From assembly GCF_000269985.1 (NCBI RefSeq), contig NC_016109.1, positions 1,488,001-1,552,000 of the forward strand: DNA of 64,000 nt, read 5' to 3'. Below the pieces are notes generated by a model that was not told the DNA's origin, made no database searches, and saw only the letters and a list, made by a program, of their open reading frames with translations. Shown here piece after piece: positions 36,768 through 46,092 of the stretch. The translations under genes were made by a program, and so were the position numbers. Numbering within the stretch: the first letter of the stretch is position 1; every line of letters starts with the position of its first letter. Origin of the DNA: Kitasatospora setae KM-6054. GTDB lineage: Bacteria; Actinomycetota; Actinomycetes; Streptomycetales; Streptomycetaceae.

Positions 36768-36857
36768 TTGACCGAGACCCGCACCCCACCCGCCATCTCC
36801 TGCGCCGTCCCGTCCGCCACCCCGTCCGCCGCGCGCCGCCCGGAGCGGTCGCGGTGA
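36768..36857 (+). CDS. Possible 29-codon upstream ORF
   Basis: A TTG-started frame follows CTGGAG and ends in TGA overlapping the GTG start of the LRR gene (GTGA). The geometry fits translational coupling, but the peptide is Pro/Ala/Arg-rich and may be chance. Confidence 0.25.
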   Translation: MTETRTPPAISCAVPSATPSAARRPERSR

Positions 36858-37576
36858 GCGGGGCGACGGTGAACCTGTGGCGCGCGGGCCTGAGCAGCGT
36901 GCCGGACGAGGTGTGGGCCCGGACGGACGCCGAGGTGCTGATCCTGGCGGACAACGCGCTGACCGAACTCCCGGACGCCGTCGGCGGTTTCCCCCGGCTG
37001 CGGACGCTCGACCTGGGGCACAACGCGCTCACCGCCGTCCCCGGCTGGATCGGCGGCCTCGACGGGCTGACCGACTTCCTCTACCTGCACGACAACCGGC
37101 TGACCGCGCTGCCCGCCTCCCTCGGCCGCCTGCACCGACTGCGCTACCTCAACGTCGGCGACAACCCGCTCACCGAACTCCCGGACGCTCTCGGCGACTT
37201 GGCACACCTGCTCGAACTCCGGGCACAGAACTGCCACTTGACCGCCCTCCCGGCCGGGCTTGGCTCCCTCAGCCGGCTGCGCGAGCTGCGGCTGCGCGGC
37301 AACTCCCTCACCGAGCTGCCCGGTTCGCTGTCCGGGCTGCGCGAACTGCGCTGCCTCGAACTGCGCGAGAACCGGCTGACCGTGCTGCCGCCCGCACTGG
37401 CGGCGCTGCCGGTGCTGCGCGAACTCGACCTGCGCGGGAACCCGTTGACCGAGGCCCCGGACTGGCTGGCCGAACTCCCCTCGCTGGAGAAGCTCGACCT
37501 GCGCTGGACTCCGCGCCCGCCCGCCCCGCGACTGGTCGAAGCCCTCGAACAGCGCGGCTGCGCGGTGTATTTCTGA
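36854..37576 (+). CDS. Leucine-rich repeat protein
   Basis: A 240-residue protein made almost entirely of about nine 23-residue leucine-rich repeats of the bacterial type (L-x-x-L-x-L-x-x-N-x-L-T-x-LP). There is no signal peptide or transmembrane segment, so it acts in the cytoplasm as a binding scaffold; the partner is unknown. GTG at 36854 has GGAG 9 nt upstream. Streptomycete LRR proteins of this size are usually orphans. It follows the MFS gene by about 170 nt. Confidence 0.85.
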   Translation: MSGATVNLWRAGLSSVPDEVWARTDAEVLILADNALTELPDAVGGFPRLRTLDLGHNALTAVPGWIGGLDGLTDFLYLHDNRLTALPASLGRLHRLRYLNVGDNPLTELPDALGDLAHLLELRAQNCHLTALPAGLGSLSRLRELRLRGNSLTELPGSLSGLRELRCLELRENRLTVLPPALAALPVLRELDLRGNPLTEAPDWLAELPSLEKLDLRWTPRPPAPRLVEALEQRGCAVYF

Positions 37577-37602
37577 GCGCTCCCGACCGCAGGCGAAACG
37601 GC

Positions 37603-37642
37603 GAGCGGGCAAGCGAGCGGGCGAACGAACGGGCGGGCGGGC
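37603..37642. repeat. GCGAGCGGGC-type short repeats
   Basis: Short GCGA/GAAC/GGGC units occupy the gap between the convergent LRR and aldo/keto reductase genes. Confidence 0.55.
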
Positions 37643-37711
37643 GGCCCGACGCCCCCGGAAGCGTGCCGCGCGCGTGCCGCACGCACCGGGTGCGCCGAGC
37701 CGCCCGCGGGC

Positions 37712-38683
37712 TCACCAGGCGTAGTGCTCGGGCGCGGTGCGGTGGCCGGGGAAGATCGCGTCCAGCCGTTCGAGCGTCTTGGCGTCCAGCTCGACGTCCA
37801 ACGAGCGGACCGCCGCGTCGAGTTGCTCCTCGGTGCGGGGGCCGATGATCGGGGCGGTGACGGCCGGGCGGGTGTGCAGCCAGGCGAGCGCGACGTCGCC
37901 GGGCTCGTGGCCGATCTCCTCGCACAGGTCCTCGTAGGACTGGATCTGCTCGCGGCGCTCGTTCAGGGTGTCCAGGGCGCGGCCCGAGGCGCGGCGGACG
38001 CCCTCGCGCTCCTTGCGCAGCACGCCGCCGAGCAGGCCGCCGTGCAGCGGGGACCACGGGATCAGGCCGAGGCCGTAGTGCTGGGCGGCGGGGGCCACCT
38101 CCAGCTCGACGCTGCGCTCGATCAGGTTGTACAGCGACTGCTCGCTGGTCAGGCCGAGGAAGTTGCGGGCCTTCGCGGTCTCCTGGGCCTGGGCGAGGTG
38201 CCAGCCGGCGAAGTTGGAGGAGCCCACGTAGATGATCTTGCCCTGGAGGGTGAGCACCTCCATCGCCTGCCAGATCTCGTCCCAGGGCGTGTCCCGGTCG
38301 ATGTGGTGCATCTGGTAGAGGTCGATGTGGTCGGTCTGCAGGCGGCGCAGGCTGGCGTCCACGGCACGGCGGATGTTGAGCGCGGAGAGCTTGCCCTCGT
38401 TGGGCCAGTCGCCCATGTCGCCGTACAGCTTGGTGGCGATCACGGTCTTCTCGCGCCGGCCGCCGCCCTTGGCGAACCAGTTGCCGATGATCGTCTCGGT
38501 GAGGCCCTTGTTCTCGCCCCAGCCGTAGACGTTGGCGGTGTCGAAGAAGTTGATGCCGTGCCCGTGCGCGGCGTCCATGATCCGGTGCGCGTCGGCCTCC
38601 ACGGTGTGCGGGCCGAAGTTCATGGTGCCCAGGCAGAGCCGGGAGACGGACAGGCCGGTGCGGCCGAGGTGGGTGTACTCCAT
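37712..38683 (-). CDS. Aldo/keto reductase
   Basis: A 323-residue NADPH-dependent TIM-barrel reductase. The tetrad is visible: Asp in FFDTANVYG, the Tyr of the same motif, Lys in VIATKLYG and His in LYQMHHID. IIGPRTEEQL is the cofactor loop. It resembles the YhdN/AKR11-12 general stress and sugar reductase group; the physiological substrate is unknown. Monocistronic. Confidence 0.9.
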   Translation of the reverse strand: MEYTHLGRTGLSVSRLCLGTMNFGPHTVEADAHRIMDAAHGHGINFFDTANVYGWGENKGLTETIIGNWFAKGGGRREKTVIATKLYGDMGDWPNEGKLSALNIRRAVDASLRRLQTDHIDLYQMHHIDRDTPWDEIWQAMEVLTLQGKIIYVGSSNFAGWHLAQAQETAKARNFLGLTSEQSLYNLIERSVELEVAPAAQHYGLGLIPWSPLHGGLLGGVLRKEREGVRRASGRALDTLNERREQIQSYEDLCEEIGHEPGDVALAWLHTRPAVTAPIIGPRTEEQLDAAVRSLDVELDAKTLERLDAIFPGHRTAPEHYAW

Positions 38684-38818
38684 GATCCCACCCTCCGCCG
38701 CACCGGCCCGCTTGTCCAGTGTCCGGCCGGACGGACGGACCCGTCCGACCAGACACCTCCCCGGCGAGCCGCCTCGACCCCCGTCCGGTCTCGGCACCCG
38801 CGCGGTCTCCACGCACCG

Positions 38819-38865
38819 GAACGCCCCCGGAACGCCCCGGAACGCCCCGGAATGCCCCGGGACGA
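38819..38865. repeat. 10-bp tandem repeat, about four copies
   Basis: GGAACGCCCC repeats with one-base variants lie between the aldo/keto reductase and the ABC permease genes, just past the permease stop codon. Confidence 0.75.
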
Positions 38866-38900
38866 ACCCCGGACGGTACGGGCGCCCCAGGACGGCGGTC

Positions 38901-39689
38901 TCAGCGCCCCGAGCGGGCGAAGCTCCGGACGGCGAGCGGCACGGCGCACGCGAGCAGCACGGCGCACCAGCCGAGCGCCGCCGCCACGGGGTGCTGCGCG
39001 GGCCAGGCGCCGCCGGGCGCGGACGGGTTGCCGAAGAGCTGCCGGCCGGCCTCCGTGACGGCGCTGACCGGGTTCCACTCGGCGAGCGCGGCCAGCCAGC
39101 CGGGCATCCCGCCGGTGGGCACGAAGGCGCTGGTGAGCATGCCGAACGGGATGGTCAGGGCGCCGAGTTGGCCGGCCGTCTGCTCCTTGCCGACGAGCAG
39201 GCCGAGCGCGGTGCCGAGCCAGCCGCAGGCGAACCGGAACAGCAGCAGCAGCCCGAACGCGCCGAGCGCGGGGCCCGGCCCGCTCCGGATCCGCCAGCCG
39301 GCCGCCAGGCCGATCAGCGCGGTCGGCACCAGGACGGCGGCGGCGACCAGCAGGTCCGCGAGCGCCTGCCCGGTGAGCAGGCCCAGCCGGGACACCGACA
39401 TCGAGCGCAGCCGGTCGGTGACGCCGCGCCCGGCGTCCCGGGCCCCGCCGACCATCGCGGGCAGCACGGCGTTCAGCGCGACCAGCGCGAACAGGCCGGG
39501 CATCAGGAACTCCCGGTAGCCTCCGCCGCCCGGCACGCTCATCGCGCTGCCGAACACGTAGCCGAACACGCCGACCATGGCGACCGGCACCAGCAGCGAG
39601 GACGCCAGCAGCCCGGGCGAGTGCCGGTACACCAGCAGGATCCGCCGGGCCGAGGCGGCGGCGTCCAGCGGCATCGTCGTCACGCTCAC
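38901..39689 (-). CDS. ABC-2 type export permease (DrrB-like)
   Basis: A 262-residue membrane protein with six hydrophobic segments. GVTDRLRSMSVSRLGLLTGQ is the conserved cytosolic loop of ABC-2 permeases, and AEWNPVSAVTEAGRQL the terminal signature of the daunorubicin-resistance (DrrB) subgroup. GTG at 39689 overlaps the ATPase stop (GTGA). Together with the ATPase it should form a drug or lipid exporter. Confidence 0.88.
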   Translation of the reverse strand: MSVTTMPLDAAASARRILLVYRHSPGLLASSLLVPVAMVGVFGYVFGSAMSVPGGGGYREFLMPGLFALVALNAVLPAMVGGARDAGRGVTDRLRSMSVSRLGLLTGQALADLLVAAAVLVPTALIGLAAGWRIRSGPGPALGAFGLLLLFRFACGWLGTALGLLVGKEQTAGQLGALTIPFGMLTSAFVPTGGMPGWLAALAEWNPVSAVTEAGRQLFGNPSAPGGAWPAQHPVAAALGWCAVLLACAVPLAVRSFARSGR

Positions 39690-40657
39690 GCCGCGCTCCC
39701 GAGGCTCGAAGCGGTGGTGGCCCCCGCGCCGGTCAGCGCGAGGAAGACGTCGTCCAGCGACGGCGTGCGCAGCGCGACGTCCGAGGCGGTGACGCCCGCC
39801 GCGTCCAACTCCCGTACCAGGCGCGGCAGGGCGAGCGGCCGGGCCGGGTCGGAGACGACGCTCAGCCGGCCGTGTTCGGGGTCGGTGGCGGGGTGGCCGC
39901 CGGTGAGCGCGGCCAGTACGGCGCGGGCCCGCTCCGGGTCGGCGCCGTCGGGGAGGACGATCTCGACCAGGGTGCCGATCGCGGACTTCAGCCGGGCGGG
40001 GGTGTCGTCGGCGACGGTCCGGCCCCGGTCGAGCACGACGATCCGGTCGGCCAGCCGGTCGGCCTCGTCGAGGTACTGGGTGGTGAGCAGCACGGTGGTG
40101 CCCTGTTCGGCCGACTCCCGTACGGCGGACCAGATCTCGCGTCGGCTGCGGGGGTCGAGCCCGGTGGTCGGCTCGTCCAGGAACAGCGCCCGGGGGCGGG
40201 CGATCAGGCTGGCCGCCAGGTCGAGCCGGCGGCGCATGCCGCCGGAGTAGCCGCGCACCAGGCGGTCGGCGGCGTCGGTGAGGCGGTGGCGCTCCAGCAG
40301 TTCGGCGGCCCGGGCGCGGGCGGCGGCGGCGCCCAGGTGGTGCAGCCGGCCGAGCAGTTCGAGGTTCTCCCGGCCGGTGACGCCCTCCTCCACGGCGGCG
40401 TACTGCCCGGCCAGCCCGATCCGCCGCCGCACGGCGGCCGCCTCCTTCACCACGTCGTGCCCGCAGACCCGCGCCGACCCCCGGTCCGGACGCACCAGCG
40501 TCGCGAGGATCCGCACCAGGGTGCTCTTCCCCGCCCCGTTGGGGCCGAGCAGGCCGCACACCGCCCCTTCCGGGACGTCGAGTTCGAGTCCGTCGAGCGC
40601 CGTGGTGGCGCCGAAGCCCTTGGACAGGCCGCGTACGGCAATGACCGGGTCGCTCAT
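39686..40657 (-). CDS. ABC exporter ATPase (DrrA-like)
   Basis: A 323-residue ATPase. Walker A is GPNGAGKST, the signature YSGGMRRRLDLAASL, Walker B ALFLDEPTTGLD and the switch TTQYLDEADRLADR, typical of DrrA proteins. The C-terminal 90 residues, with RTPSLDDVFLALTG, are the regulatory domain of this subgroup. It heads a two-gene unit with the permease gene and is divergent from a TetR regulator, with an inverted-repeat operator just upstream of its start. Confidence 0.92.
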   Translation of the reverse strand: MSDPVIAVRGLSKGFGATTALDGLELDVPEGAVCGLLGPNGAGKSTLVRILATLVRPDRGSARVCGHDVVKEAAAVRRRIGLAGQYAAVEEGVTGRENLELLGRLHHLGAAAARARAAELLERHRLTDAADRLVRGYSGGMRRRLDLAASLIARPRALFLDEPTTGLDPRSRREIWSAVRESAEQGTTVLLTTQYLDEADRLADRIVVLDRGRTVADDTPARLKSAIGTLVEIVLPDGADPERARAVLAALTGGHPATDPEHGRLSVVSDPARPLALPRLVRELDAAGVTASDVALRTPSLDDVFLALTGAGATTASSLGSAA

Positions 40658-40673
40658 GGCAGGCCCTTTCCGA

Positions 40674-40716
40674 GTACATCGTACGTAGTAACGCCACCAT
40701 ACTAGGTACGCCGTAC
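40674..40716. promoter_or_regulatory. Imperfect 17-bp dyad, likely TetR operator
   Basis: Arms 40674-40690 and 40700-40716 pair at 14 of 17 positions (core CGTAC-n-TAGTA) across 9 nt. It begins 17 bp upstream of the ATPase start codon, so binding would block the exporter promoter. Confidence 0.65.
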
Positions 40717-40857
40717 GCAGAAAAGCGCGACCAAGAAGCCCAGCACAACCGGAACACCCGGAACAGCCGGAACACCTCGCACACCCGGACCACCCCGCAC
40801 GCCCCGAGCCGCCCTCCCCCGCAGCGCCTAGACTGGCCCCCGAGGTGATCAAGCGAA

Positions 40858-41550
40858 ATGTCGTCCGGCGAGGAACCCGAGCTGATCTGGCTGCGCCCGG
40901 AGTACTCCGGCCGCGGGCCGAGGCCGGCGCACAGCCGCACGTCGATCGCGCGGGCCGCACTCGGCCTCGCCGACCGCGAGGGGCTGGACGCGGTCACCAT
41001 GCGCAGGGTCGCGGCCGAACTCGGCGCCGGCACCATGTCGTTGTACAACTACGTGCCGAAGAAGGAGCACCTGTTCGACCTGTTGGTCGACCTGCTGGCC
41101 GAGGAGTACGACCTGCCGGCCGAGCCCAGCGGCGACCCGCGGGCCGATCTCACCATGCTGGCCCGGCAGTTGCGGGGGATCCTGACCAGGCACGGCTGGG
41201 CCACCACGCTGATCACGCACCGCCCGAGCCTCGGTCCGAACGGCCTGCGGGTCACCGAGTTCCACCTGGCCACGCTGGCCGGCACTCCGCTCGGCGGCAC
41301 CGCCAAGATGGAGGCGTTCTCCCAACTGACGGGGTACGTCTGCCAGTTCACCGACTGGCAGCAGCGCTCCGCGCAGGCCGGCGCCCGCTGGCTGACCGAC
41401 CTGGTCCGCTACCTGCAGACCGCCACCGCCACCGGCCGCTACCCGAACCTCACCGCCACCCTCGCCGAGAGCGGCGCCCCGCCCGACCCGGACGCCGCCT
41501 TCGAACGCGGCCTGCAACGCCTCATCACCGCGCTCCTGACGGCGGACTGA
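40858..41550 (+). CDS. TetR family regulator of the ABC exporter
   Basis: A 230-residue repressor. After a 20-residue extension, residues 35-75 form the helix-turn-helix (VTMRRVAAELGAGTMSLYNY). The rest resembles the TetR_C_1 ligand domain found in drug-responsive regulators. Divergent from the drrAB-like pair, with a dyad in the shared region, it most likely represses the exporter until a ligand binds. GAGGTG upstream supports ATG 40858. Confidence 0.88.
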   Translation: MSSGEEPELIWLRPEYSGRGPRPAHSRTSIARAALGLADREGLDAVTMRRVAAELGAGTMSLYNYVPKKEHLFDLLVDLLAEEYDLPAEPSGDPRADLTMLARQLRGILTRHGWATTLITHRPSLGPNGLRVTEFHLATLAGTPLGGTAKMEAFSQLTGYVCQFTDWQQRSAQAGARWLTDLVRYLQTATATGRYPNLTATLAESGAPPDPDAAFERGLQRLITALLTAD

Positions 41551-41557
41551 CGCACCG

Positions 41558-41881
41558 TCAGGCCGAGGCGCGGCACGGATCCCCGTAGAACCCCGTCTGC
41601 TCCCGGCACGGCCCCGGATCCGCCGGCACCTCGGGATCCACCGCCCGCGCGCACCAGCCGCACCGCAGGCCCGCCGTCGCCCCGGCCGCCCGCAGGGCGG
41701 CCACCAGCCGCCGGGCCTCGGGGAACTGCCAGGTCGACGGCAGCTCCAGCGGCAGCTCGGCCAACGCCCGGCTCGCCCCCCACAGGCTCCAGGAAACCGC
41801 TCTCCGCAGCTCCTGGTACACCGCGATCCGCCGCTCGCCGACCGAGGCGATCAGCACCGCGAACTCCGGGTCCTCCGACAC
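41558..41881 (-). CDS. Small hypothetical protein with CxxC
   Basis: A 107-residue protein, not recognised. The first 60 residues are helical; the C-terminal part has four Cys (CGWC, CRE, DPC), possibly a metal site. ATG 41881 gives MSEDPEFAVLIASVG. It lies 39 nt downstream of rsmB on the same strand and ends 7 nt from the convergent TetR gene. Confidence 0.55.
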   Translation of the reverse strand: MSEDPEFAVLIASVGERRIAVYQELRRAVSWSLWGASRALAELPLELPSTWQFPEARRLVAALRAAGATAGLRCGWCARAVDPEVPADPGPCREQTGFYGDPCRASA

Positions 41882-41920
41882 GGCTCCCCCGATTCCCTTG
41901 CCAGGGAAGGGAGTTTACCG

Positions 41921-43354
41921 TCAGGCGGTCCGCCGCAGCAGCGCCAGGTACATCGCGTCCGTCCCGTGCAGGTGCGGCCAGAGCTGGACGTCCGGGCCCT
42001 CGCCGAGGTCGGGGACGCCGGGCAGCAGCGGGCGGGCGTCGATCCACTCGACGTCCTCCCGGCCGCGCAGCACGTCGTCGACCACGGCCCGGGTCTCCGC
42101 CAGGTGCGGCGAGCAGGTCGCGTAGCCGACCACCCCGCCGACCCGCGCCGCGTCCAGCGCCGAACGCAGCAACTCCCGCTGCAGCGGCCCGAATCCGGCG
42201 ATGTCCTCGGGGCGCCGGCGCCACCGCGCCTCGGGCCGGCGGCGCAGCGCGCCCAGGCCCGAGCACGGCACGTCGACCAGCACCCGGTCGAACGCGCCCC
42301 GCTCCCAGGCGCCGCGCGTCCCGTCGGCGGTGATCACGGCGTACGGGCCGGGGTTGCCGTCCAGCGCGCGGGCGACCAGGCGGGCGCGGTGCTGCTGCTT
42401 CTCGGAGGCGACCAGCGCCGCGCCGCGCGCCGCGGCGACCGCGCCGAGCAGCGCGGCCTTGCCGCCGGGGCCCGCGCAGCCGTCCAGCCAGAGCCGGTCG
42501 GGGCCGTCCAGCGGCGCGTTGGCGAGGGCGAGCGCGACCAGCTGGCTGCCCTCGTCCTGCACGCCGGCCCGGTTCTCCCGCACCGCGTCCACCCCGGCGG
42601 GGTCGCCGCCGTCGGTGAGCCGCAGCGCGTACGGCGACCAGCGGCCGTCCTCGACCTCGGGCAGCGCGGCGCGCAGTTCGGCGACCGAGGAGCGGCCGGG
42701 GCGGGCCACCAGGGTCACCTCGGGGCGGGCGTTGTCGGCCTCCAGCAGCTGCTCCATCGCTTGCCGCCCGCTCGCGGCGGGCTGCCAGCGGCCGAGCGCG
42801 TCCCACAGCGAGGAGACCACCCAGCGCGGGTGCGAGTGGACGACGGCCAGGTGGTCCTCGGCGTCGTCCTCGTACGGCGGGGCGACCTGGGCGACCCAGC
42901 CCGCCAGGTCCTGCGCGCTGATCTTGCGCAGCACGGCGTTGACGAACTTGGCGCGGCCGTCGCCGAGCACCACCCGGGCCAGCTCGACGGTGGCGGACAC
43001 CGCGGCGTGGCTGGGGATCCGGGTGCCGAGCAGCTGGTGCGCGCCCAGCGAGAGCACGTCCAGCACCGGCGGGTCGACCTCGCGCAGCGGGCGGTCCACG
43101 CAGGCCGCGATGACCGCGTCGTAGGTGCCCTGGCCGCGCAGCGTGCCGTACACCAGCTCGGTGGCGAGCGCGGCGTCGCGCCGCTCCATGCCCTTGCGCT
43201 CGGCCTCGCGGAGCAGCGACGGCAGGATCAGGTTGGCGTACGCGTCGCGCTCGTCGACGGCCCGCAGCGCGCGGAACGCGACGATCCGGGCGGGGTCCTT
43301 CTTCGGACGGCGGTGCGGACGGGGGGCGCGCTTCGCGCCGGCGGGGGTGCTCAA
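41921..43354 (-). CDS. rsmB: 16S rRNA m5C967 methyltransferase
   Basis: A 477-residue RsmB/Sun enzyme that methylates C967 of 16S rRNA. Residues 20-170 are a NusB-like RNA-binding domain. The methyltransferase domain has DGCAGPGGKAALL (SAM site), DVPCSGLGALRRRPEARW and YATCSPHLAET, holding the two catalytic Cys. TTG at 43354 is proposed: GAGG lies 8 nt upstream and the codons before it do not look like RsmB. It is downstream of fmt, as in other streptomycetes. Confidence 0.93.
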   Translation of the reverse strand: MSTPAGAKRAPRPHRRPKKDPARIVAFRALRAVDERDAYANLILPSLLREAERKGMERRDAALATELVYGTLRGQGTYDAVIAACVDRPLREVDPPVLDVLSLGAHQLLGTRIPSHAAVSATVELARVVLGDGRAKFVNAVLRKISAQDLAGWVAQVAPPYEDDAEDHLAVVHSHPRWVVSSLWDALGRWQPAASGRQAMEQLLEADNARPEVTLVARPGRSSVAELRAALPEVEDGRWSPYALRLTDGGDPAGVDAVRENRAGVQDEGSQLVALALANAPLDGPDRLWLDGCAGPGGKAALLGAVAAARGAALVASEKQQHRARLVARALDGNPGPYAVITADGTRGAWERGAFDRVLVDVPCSGLGALRRRPEARWRRRPEDIAGFGPLQRELLRSALDAARVGGVVGYATCSPHLAETRAVVDDVLRGREDVEWIDARPLLPGVPDLGEGPDVQLWPHLHGTDAMYLALLRRTA

Positions 43355-43481
43355 AACGAATGCCTCGAAACAAAAGGTGCTGCGGATCAGGTCCGACCCG
43401 ACGAGGGTCTCCCCCAAGTCTAGGCCGAACCCGCCGCAGCACCTTCTCCGCAGCACCCGCTCCGCAGCGGCCCGGGCGGCC

Positions 43482-44414
43482 TCAGCCCTCGAAGCGCTCC
43501 CCGGACTCGATCCGCGCGCCGCGCGCCCAGTCCGCGGCCGGCATCGCCTTCTTGCCCTGCGGGCGGACCTCGCCGAGCTCCACCTCGTGGCTGCCGGTGC
43601 CGACCCGGACGCTGTTCTTCGCGACCGCCAACTCGCCCGGCGCCAGCGCGGTCTCGCCCGGCAGCAGGCGGACGGGGCCGGTCACCTTGAGCCGCTCGCC
43701 GCGGAACGTGGTCCACGCGCCGGGCGCGGGCGCGCAGCCGCGCACCACCCGGTCGACCCGCAGCGCGGGGTGGGTCCACTCGATCCGGGCGTCCTCGACG
43801 GTCAGCTTGGGCGCCAGCGACACCCCGGCGAGCGGCTGCGGCTCGGGGCGGGCCTGCCCGTCCTCGATCGCGTCCATGGTGCGCACCAGCAGGTCGGCGC
43901 CCGCGTGCGCGAGCCGGCCGAGCAGGTCGCCGCTGGTGTCGGCGGGCTTGACGGTCTCGGTCAGCACGCCGTACACCGGCCCGGAGTCCAGGCCCTCCTC
44001 GATCCGGAAGGTGGACGCGCCGGTGACCTCGTCGCCCGCCATCAGCGCGTGCTGGACGGGCGCGGCGCCGCGCCACGCGGGCAGCAGCGAGAAGTGCAGG
44101 TTGACCCAGCCGTGCACCGGGATCTCCAGCGCGCCGGGCCGGATCAGCGCGCCGTACGCCACCACGGGGCAGCAGTCGGGGGCGATCTCGGCCAGCCGGG
44201 CCATGAACTCCGGCTCGCCGGGGCGGACGGGCTTGAGCACCTCGATGCCCGCCTCCTCGGCGCGCTGCGCGACCGGGCTGGCCACCAGCTTGCGGCCGCG
44301 CCCGGCCGGCGCGTCGGGGCGGGTCACCACGGCGACCACCTCGTGCCGGGAGGCCAGCAGGGCGTCCAGGGCGGGAACGGCGACCTCGGGGGTACCGGCG
44401 AAGACGAGACGCAC
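43482..44414 (-). CDS. fmt: Methionyl-tRNA formyltransferase
   Basis: A 310-residue enzyme that formylates initiator Met-tRNA using 10-formyl-[20 protein letters not shown] starts the catalytic domain, [15 protein letters not shown] carries the catalytic Asn-His pair, and the C-terminal OB-like tRNA-binding domain is complete. GTG at 44414 has AAGG upstream. It stands between def and rsmB, so formylation, deformylation and rRNA modification genes cluster. Confidence 0.95.
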   Translation of the reverse strand: MRLVFAGTPEVAVPALDALLASRHEVVAVVTRPDAPAGRGRKLVASPVAQRAEEAGIEVLKPVRPGEPEFMARLAEIAPDCCPVVAYGALIRPGALEIPVHGWVNLHFSLLPAWRGAAPVQHALMAGDEVTGASTFRIEEGLDSGPVYGVLTETVKPADTSGDLLGRLAHAGADLLVRTMDAIEDGQARPEPQPLAGVSLAPKLTVEDARIEWTHPALRVDRVVRGCAPAPGAWTTFRGERLKVTGPVRLLPGETALAPGELAVAKNSVRVGTGSHEVELGEVRPQGKKAMPAADWARGARIESGERFEG

Positions 44415-44473
44415 GGAGCACGGCCTTTCAGTGGGGCTGGAGCTGACAACTGGTACTGCACTGGAATCGAGCG

Positions 44474-44542
44474 GTCGGACCATCGGATTGTCGGAAGATG
44501 ACAGTCGGACGATCACCCGGTCCGACCACCGCACCGTCCGAC
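44474..44542. promoter_or_regulatory. Cluster of GTCGGAC/GTCCGAC heptamers
   Basis: GTCGGAC occurs at 44474-44480 and 44504-44510; its complement GTCCGAC occurs at 44520-44526 and 44536-44542. The last three are spaced 16 bp apart. The cluster lies between def and fmt, 60-130 bp before the fmt start, and could be an operator array or two nested hairpins. Confidence 0.4.
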
Positions 44543-44610
44543 CATCACCTTTTCCCAAAATGACCAACGGATGATCGGCGAACCCGCCGACCACCCGCCG
44601 CACCGGAGCG

Positions 44611-45156
44611 TCAGCGAATCGGACCGAAGGTCGAATGCGGCGAGATCCGCACCGTCGGCGCGGGGCCGCCGCCCCACTCCGCCTCCCGGATCGCCTTCAT
44701 CGCGGCCTTCCGGGTCTCCCGGTCCAGCCGGTCGATGAAGATGATCCCGTCCAGGTGGTCGGTCTCGTGCTGGATGCAGCGCGCCAGCAGCTGGGTGCCC
44801 TCCACCTCCACCGGCTCCCCGTGCATGTTGACGCCCTTGGCCACCACGCCGTACGCCCGCCTGGTGTCGAACCGCAGGCCGGGCAGCGACAGGCAGCCCT
44901 CGGGGCCGTCCTGCTCCTCCTCGGTGAGCGACAGGTCGGGGTTGATCAGGTGGCCCACCACCCCGTCCACGTTGTACGTGAACACCCGCAGCGAGACGCC
45001 CAGTTGCGGCGCGGCCAACCCGGCTCCGGGAGCCTCCAGCATGGTGTCGGTGAGGTCCTTCACCAGCTTCCGCAGCTCCTTGTCGAAGACGGTCACCGGC
45101 TTCGCGGTCGCCCGCAGCACCGGGTCACCGAAGATCCGGATCGGCTGAACTGCCAA
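44611..45156 (-). CDS. def: Peptide deformylase
   Basis: A 181-residue metalloenzyme removing the formyl group from nascent proteins. All three motifs are present: [18 protein letters not shown] (metal-binding Cys) and QHETDHLDG (two His and catalytic Glu). TTG at 45156 with GAGGGAG 8 nt upstream is chosen; upstream codons are low-complexity. It is divergent from a helix-turn-helix protein gene. Confidence 0.93.
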   Translation of the reverse strand: MAVQPIRIFGDPVLRATAKPVTVFDKELRKLVKDLTDTMLEAPGAGLAAPQLGVSLRVFTYNVDGVVGHLINPDLSLTEEEQDGPEGCLSLPGLRFDTRRAYGVVAKGVNMHGEPVEVEGTQLLARCIQHETDHLDGIIFIDRLDRETRKAAMKAIREAEWGGGPAPTVRISPHSTFGPIR

Positions 45157-45440
45157 GACTGCGACTCCCTCTGCACCGACGACGACTGACGACGACCACC
45201 CGCGACCGCCCACGGGACCGCCCGCGGGACCGGCCCGCCGCAGCACGCCGGACGACACGGAAACGGGCTGCCCCGAGAAGTCTATGCAATCCCCGCGACC
45301 GGGCCGGAGCGGCCACTGGCATATCCCGAGTCGTACTCCACGCGTGACCCAACGACCCGACGTGCGTTGGTCAATGCGAATTGACCGGGACGCGCGAGCG
45401 CCCCGAGCACGCGACCCGACCGAGAGGTGGCAACGAGGCC

Positions 45441-45941
45441 ATGGCCGAGCAGATCAACCACGACGCCAGGGCCCGGGCGTCCCTGCACCTGCTGGTGCGG
45501 GACATCGAGCGGGTCCGCCGCCAGGTCGACGCCCTGCGCACGCTCACCGCCCAACTGGGCAACGTCTACCGCCCCCGCCGCCCCAGCACCTCCGCCGGCT
45601 TCGTGGTCTACGGCCGCGCGCCCGCCCCGACCGTCCGCCTCGCCCAGGAGCTGCGCGAGAGCGTCGAGACCCTGGTCGCCGCCGCCGTCGAGTTCGACCG
45701 CGCCCTGGGCTTCTCCTGGGACTCGGTCGGCTCCGCGCTCGGCGTCACCAAGCAGGCCGTCCACCGCCGCTACGGCATGCGCCGCCCCACCGGCGAGCTG
45801 CTGCCCTCCCCGCGCGAGACCGAGGCCCCCGCGCCCCCGCCCGCCCCCGCGCCCGCCGCGCCGATCGTCCCCGTCGTCGGCCGCCCCCCGATCCCGCAGG
45901 CCCGCCAGGCCAGCCCGCTGATGCCCCAGCGCACCCGCTAG
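45441..45941 (+). CDS. Helix-turn-helix protein, unknown role
   Basis: A 166-residue protein. Residues 1-95 are helical; [20 protein letters not shown] at about 95-115 is a clear helix-turn-helix of the type used to recognise DNA. The last 50 residues are a Pro/Ala-rich tail. ATG 45441 follows GAGGTGGCAACGAGG. It is divergent from def. Similar proteins are common next to def in streptomycetes; I know of no assigned target. Confidence 0.7.
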   Translation: MAEQINHDARARASLHLLVRDIERVRRQVDALRTLTAQLGNVYRPRRPSTSAGFVVYGRAPAPTVRLAQELRESVETLVAAAVEFDRALGFSWDSVGSALGVTKQAVHRRYGMRRPTGELLPSPRETEAPAPPPAPAPAAPIVPVVGRPPIPQARQASPLMPQRTR

Positions 45942-46092
45942 TCCCGCCCCGAGCGGTCGGCTCCGCACCGAGGCCCCTCACCGCCCCGGACGGATCCGGC
46001 CGCTCGCGCGCTCCCCGGCCCCAAGCAGAATCGATTCCGCACGCCGCCCCCACACCCGTACCCCCGCCCCGCGTACGAGAGGAACCGATCCC

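Noticed and set aside
37577..37711. Terminator between the LRR and aldo/keto reductase genes
   Set aside because: Only purine-rich short repeats were seen; no hairpin with convincing arms.
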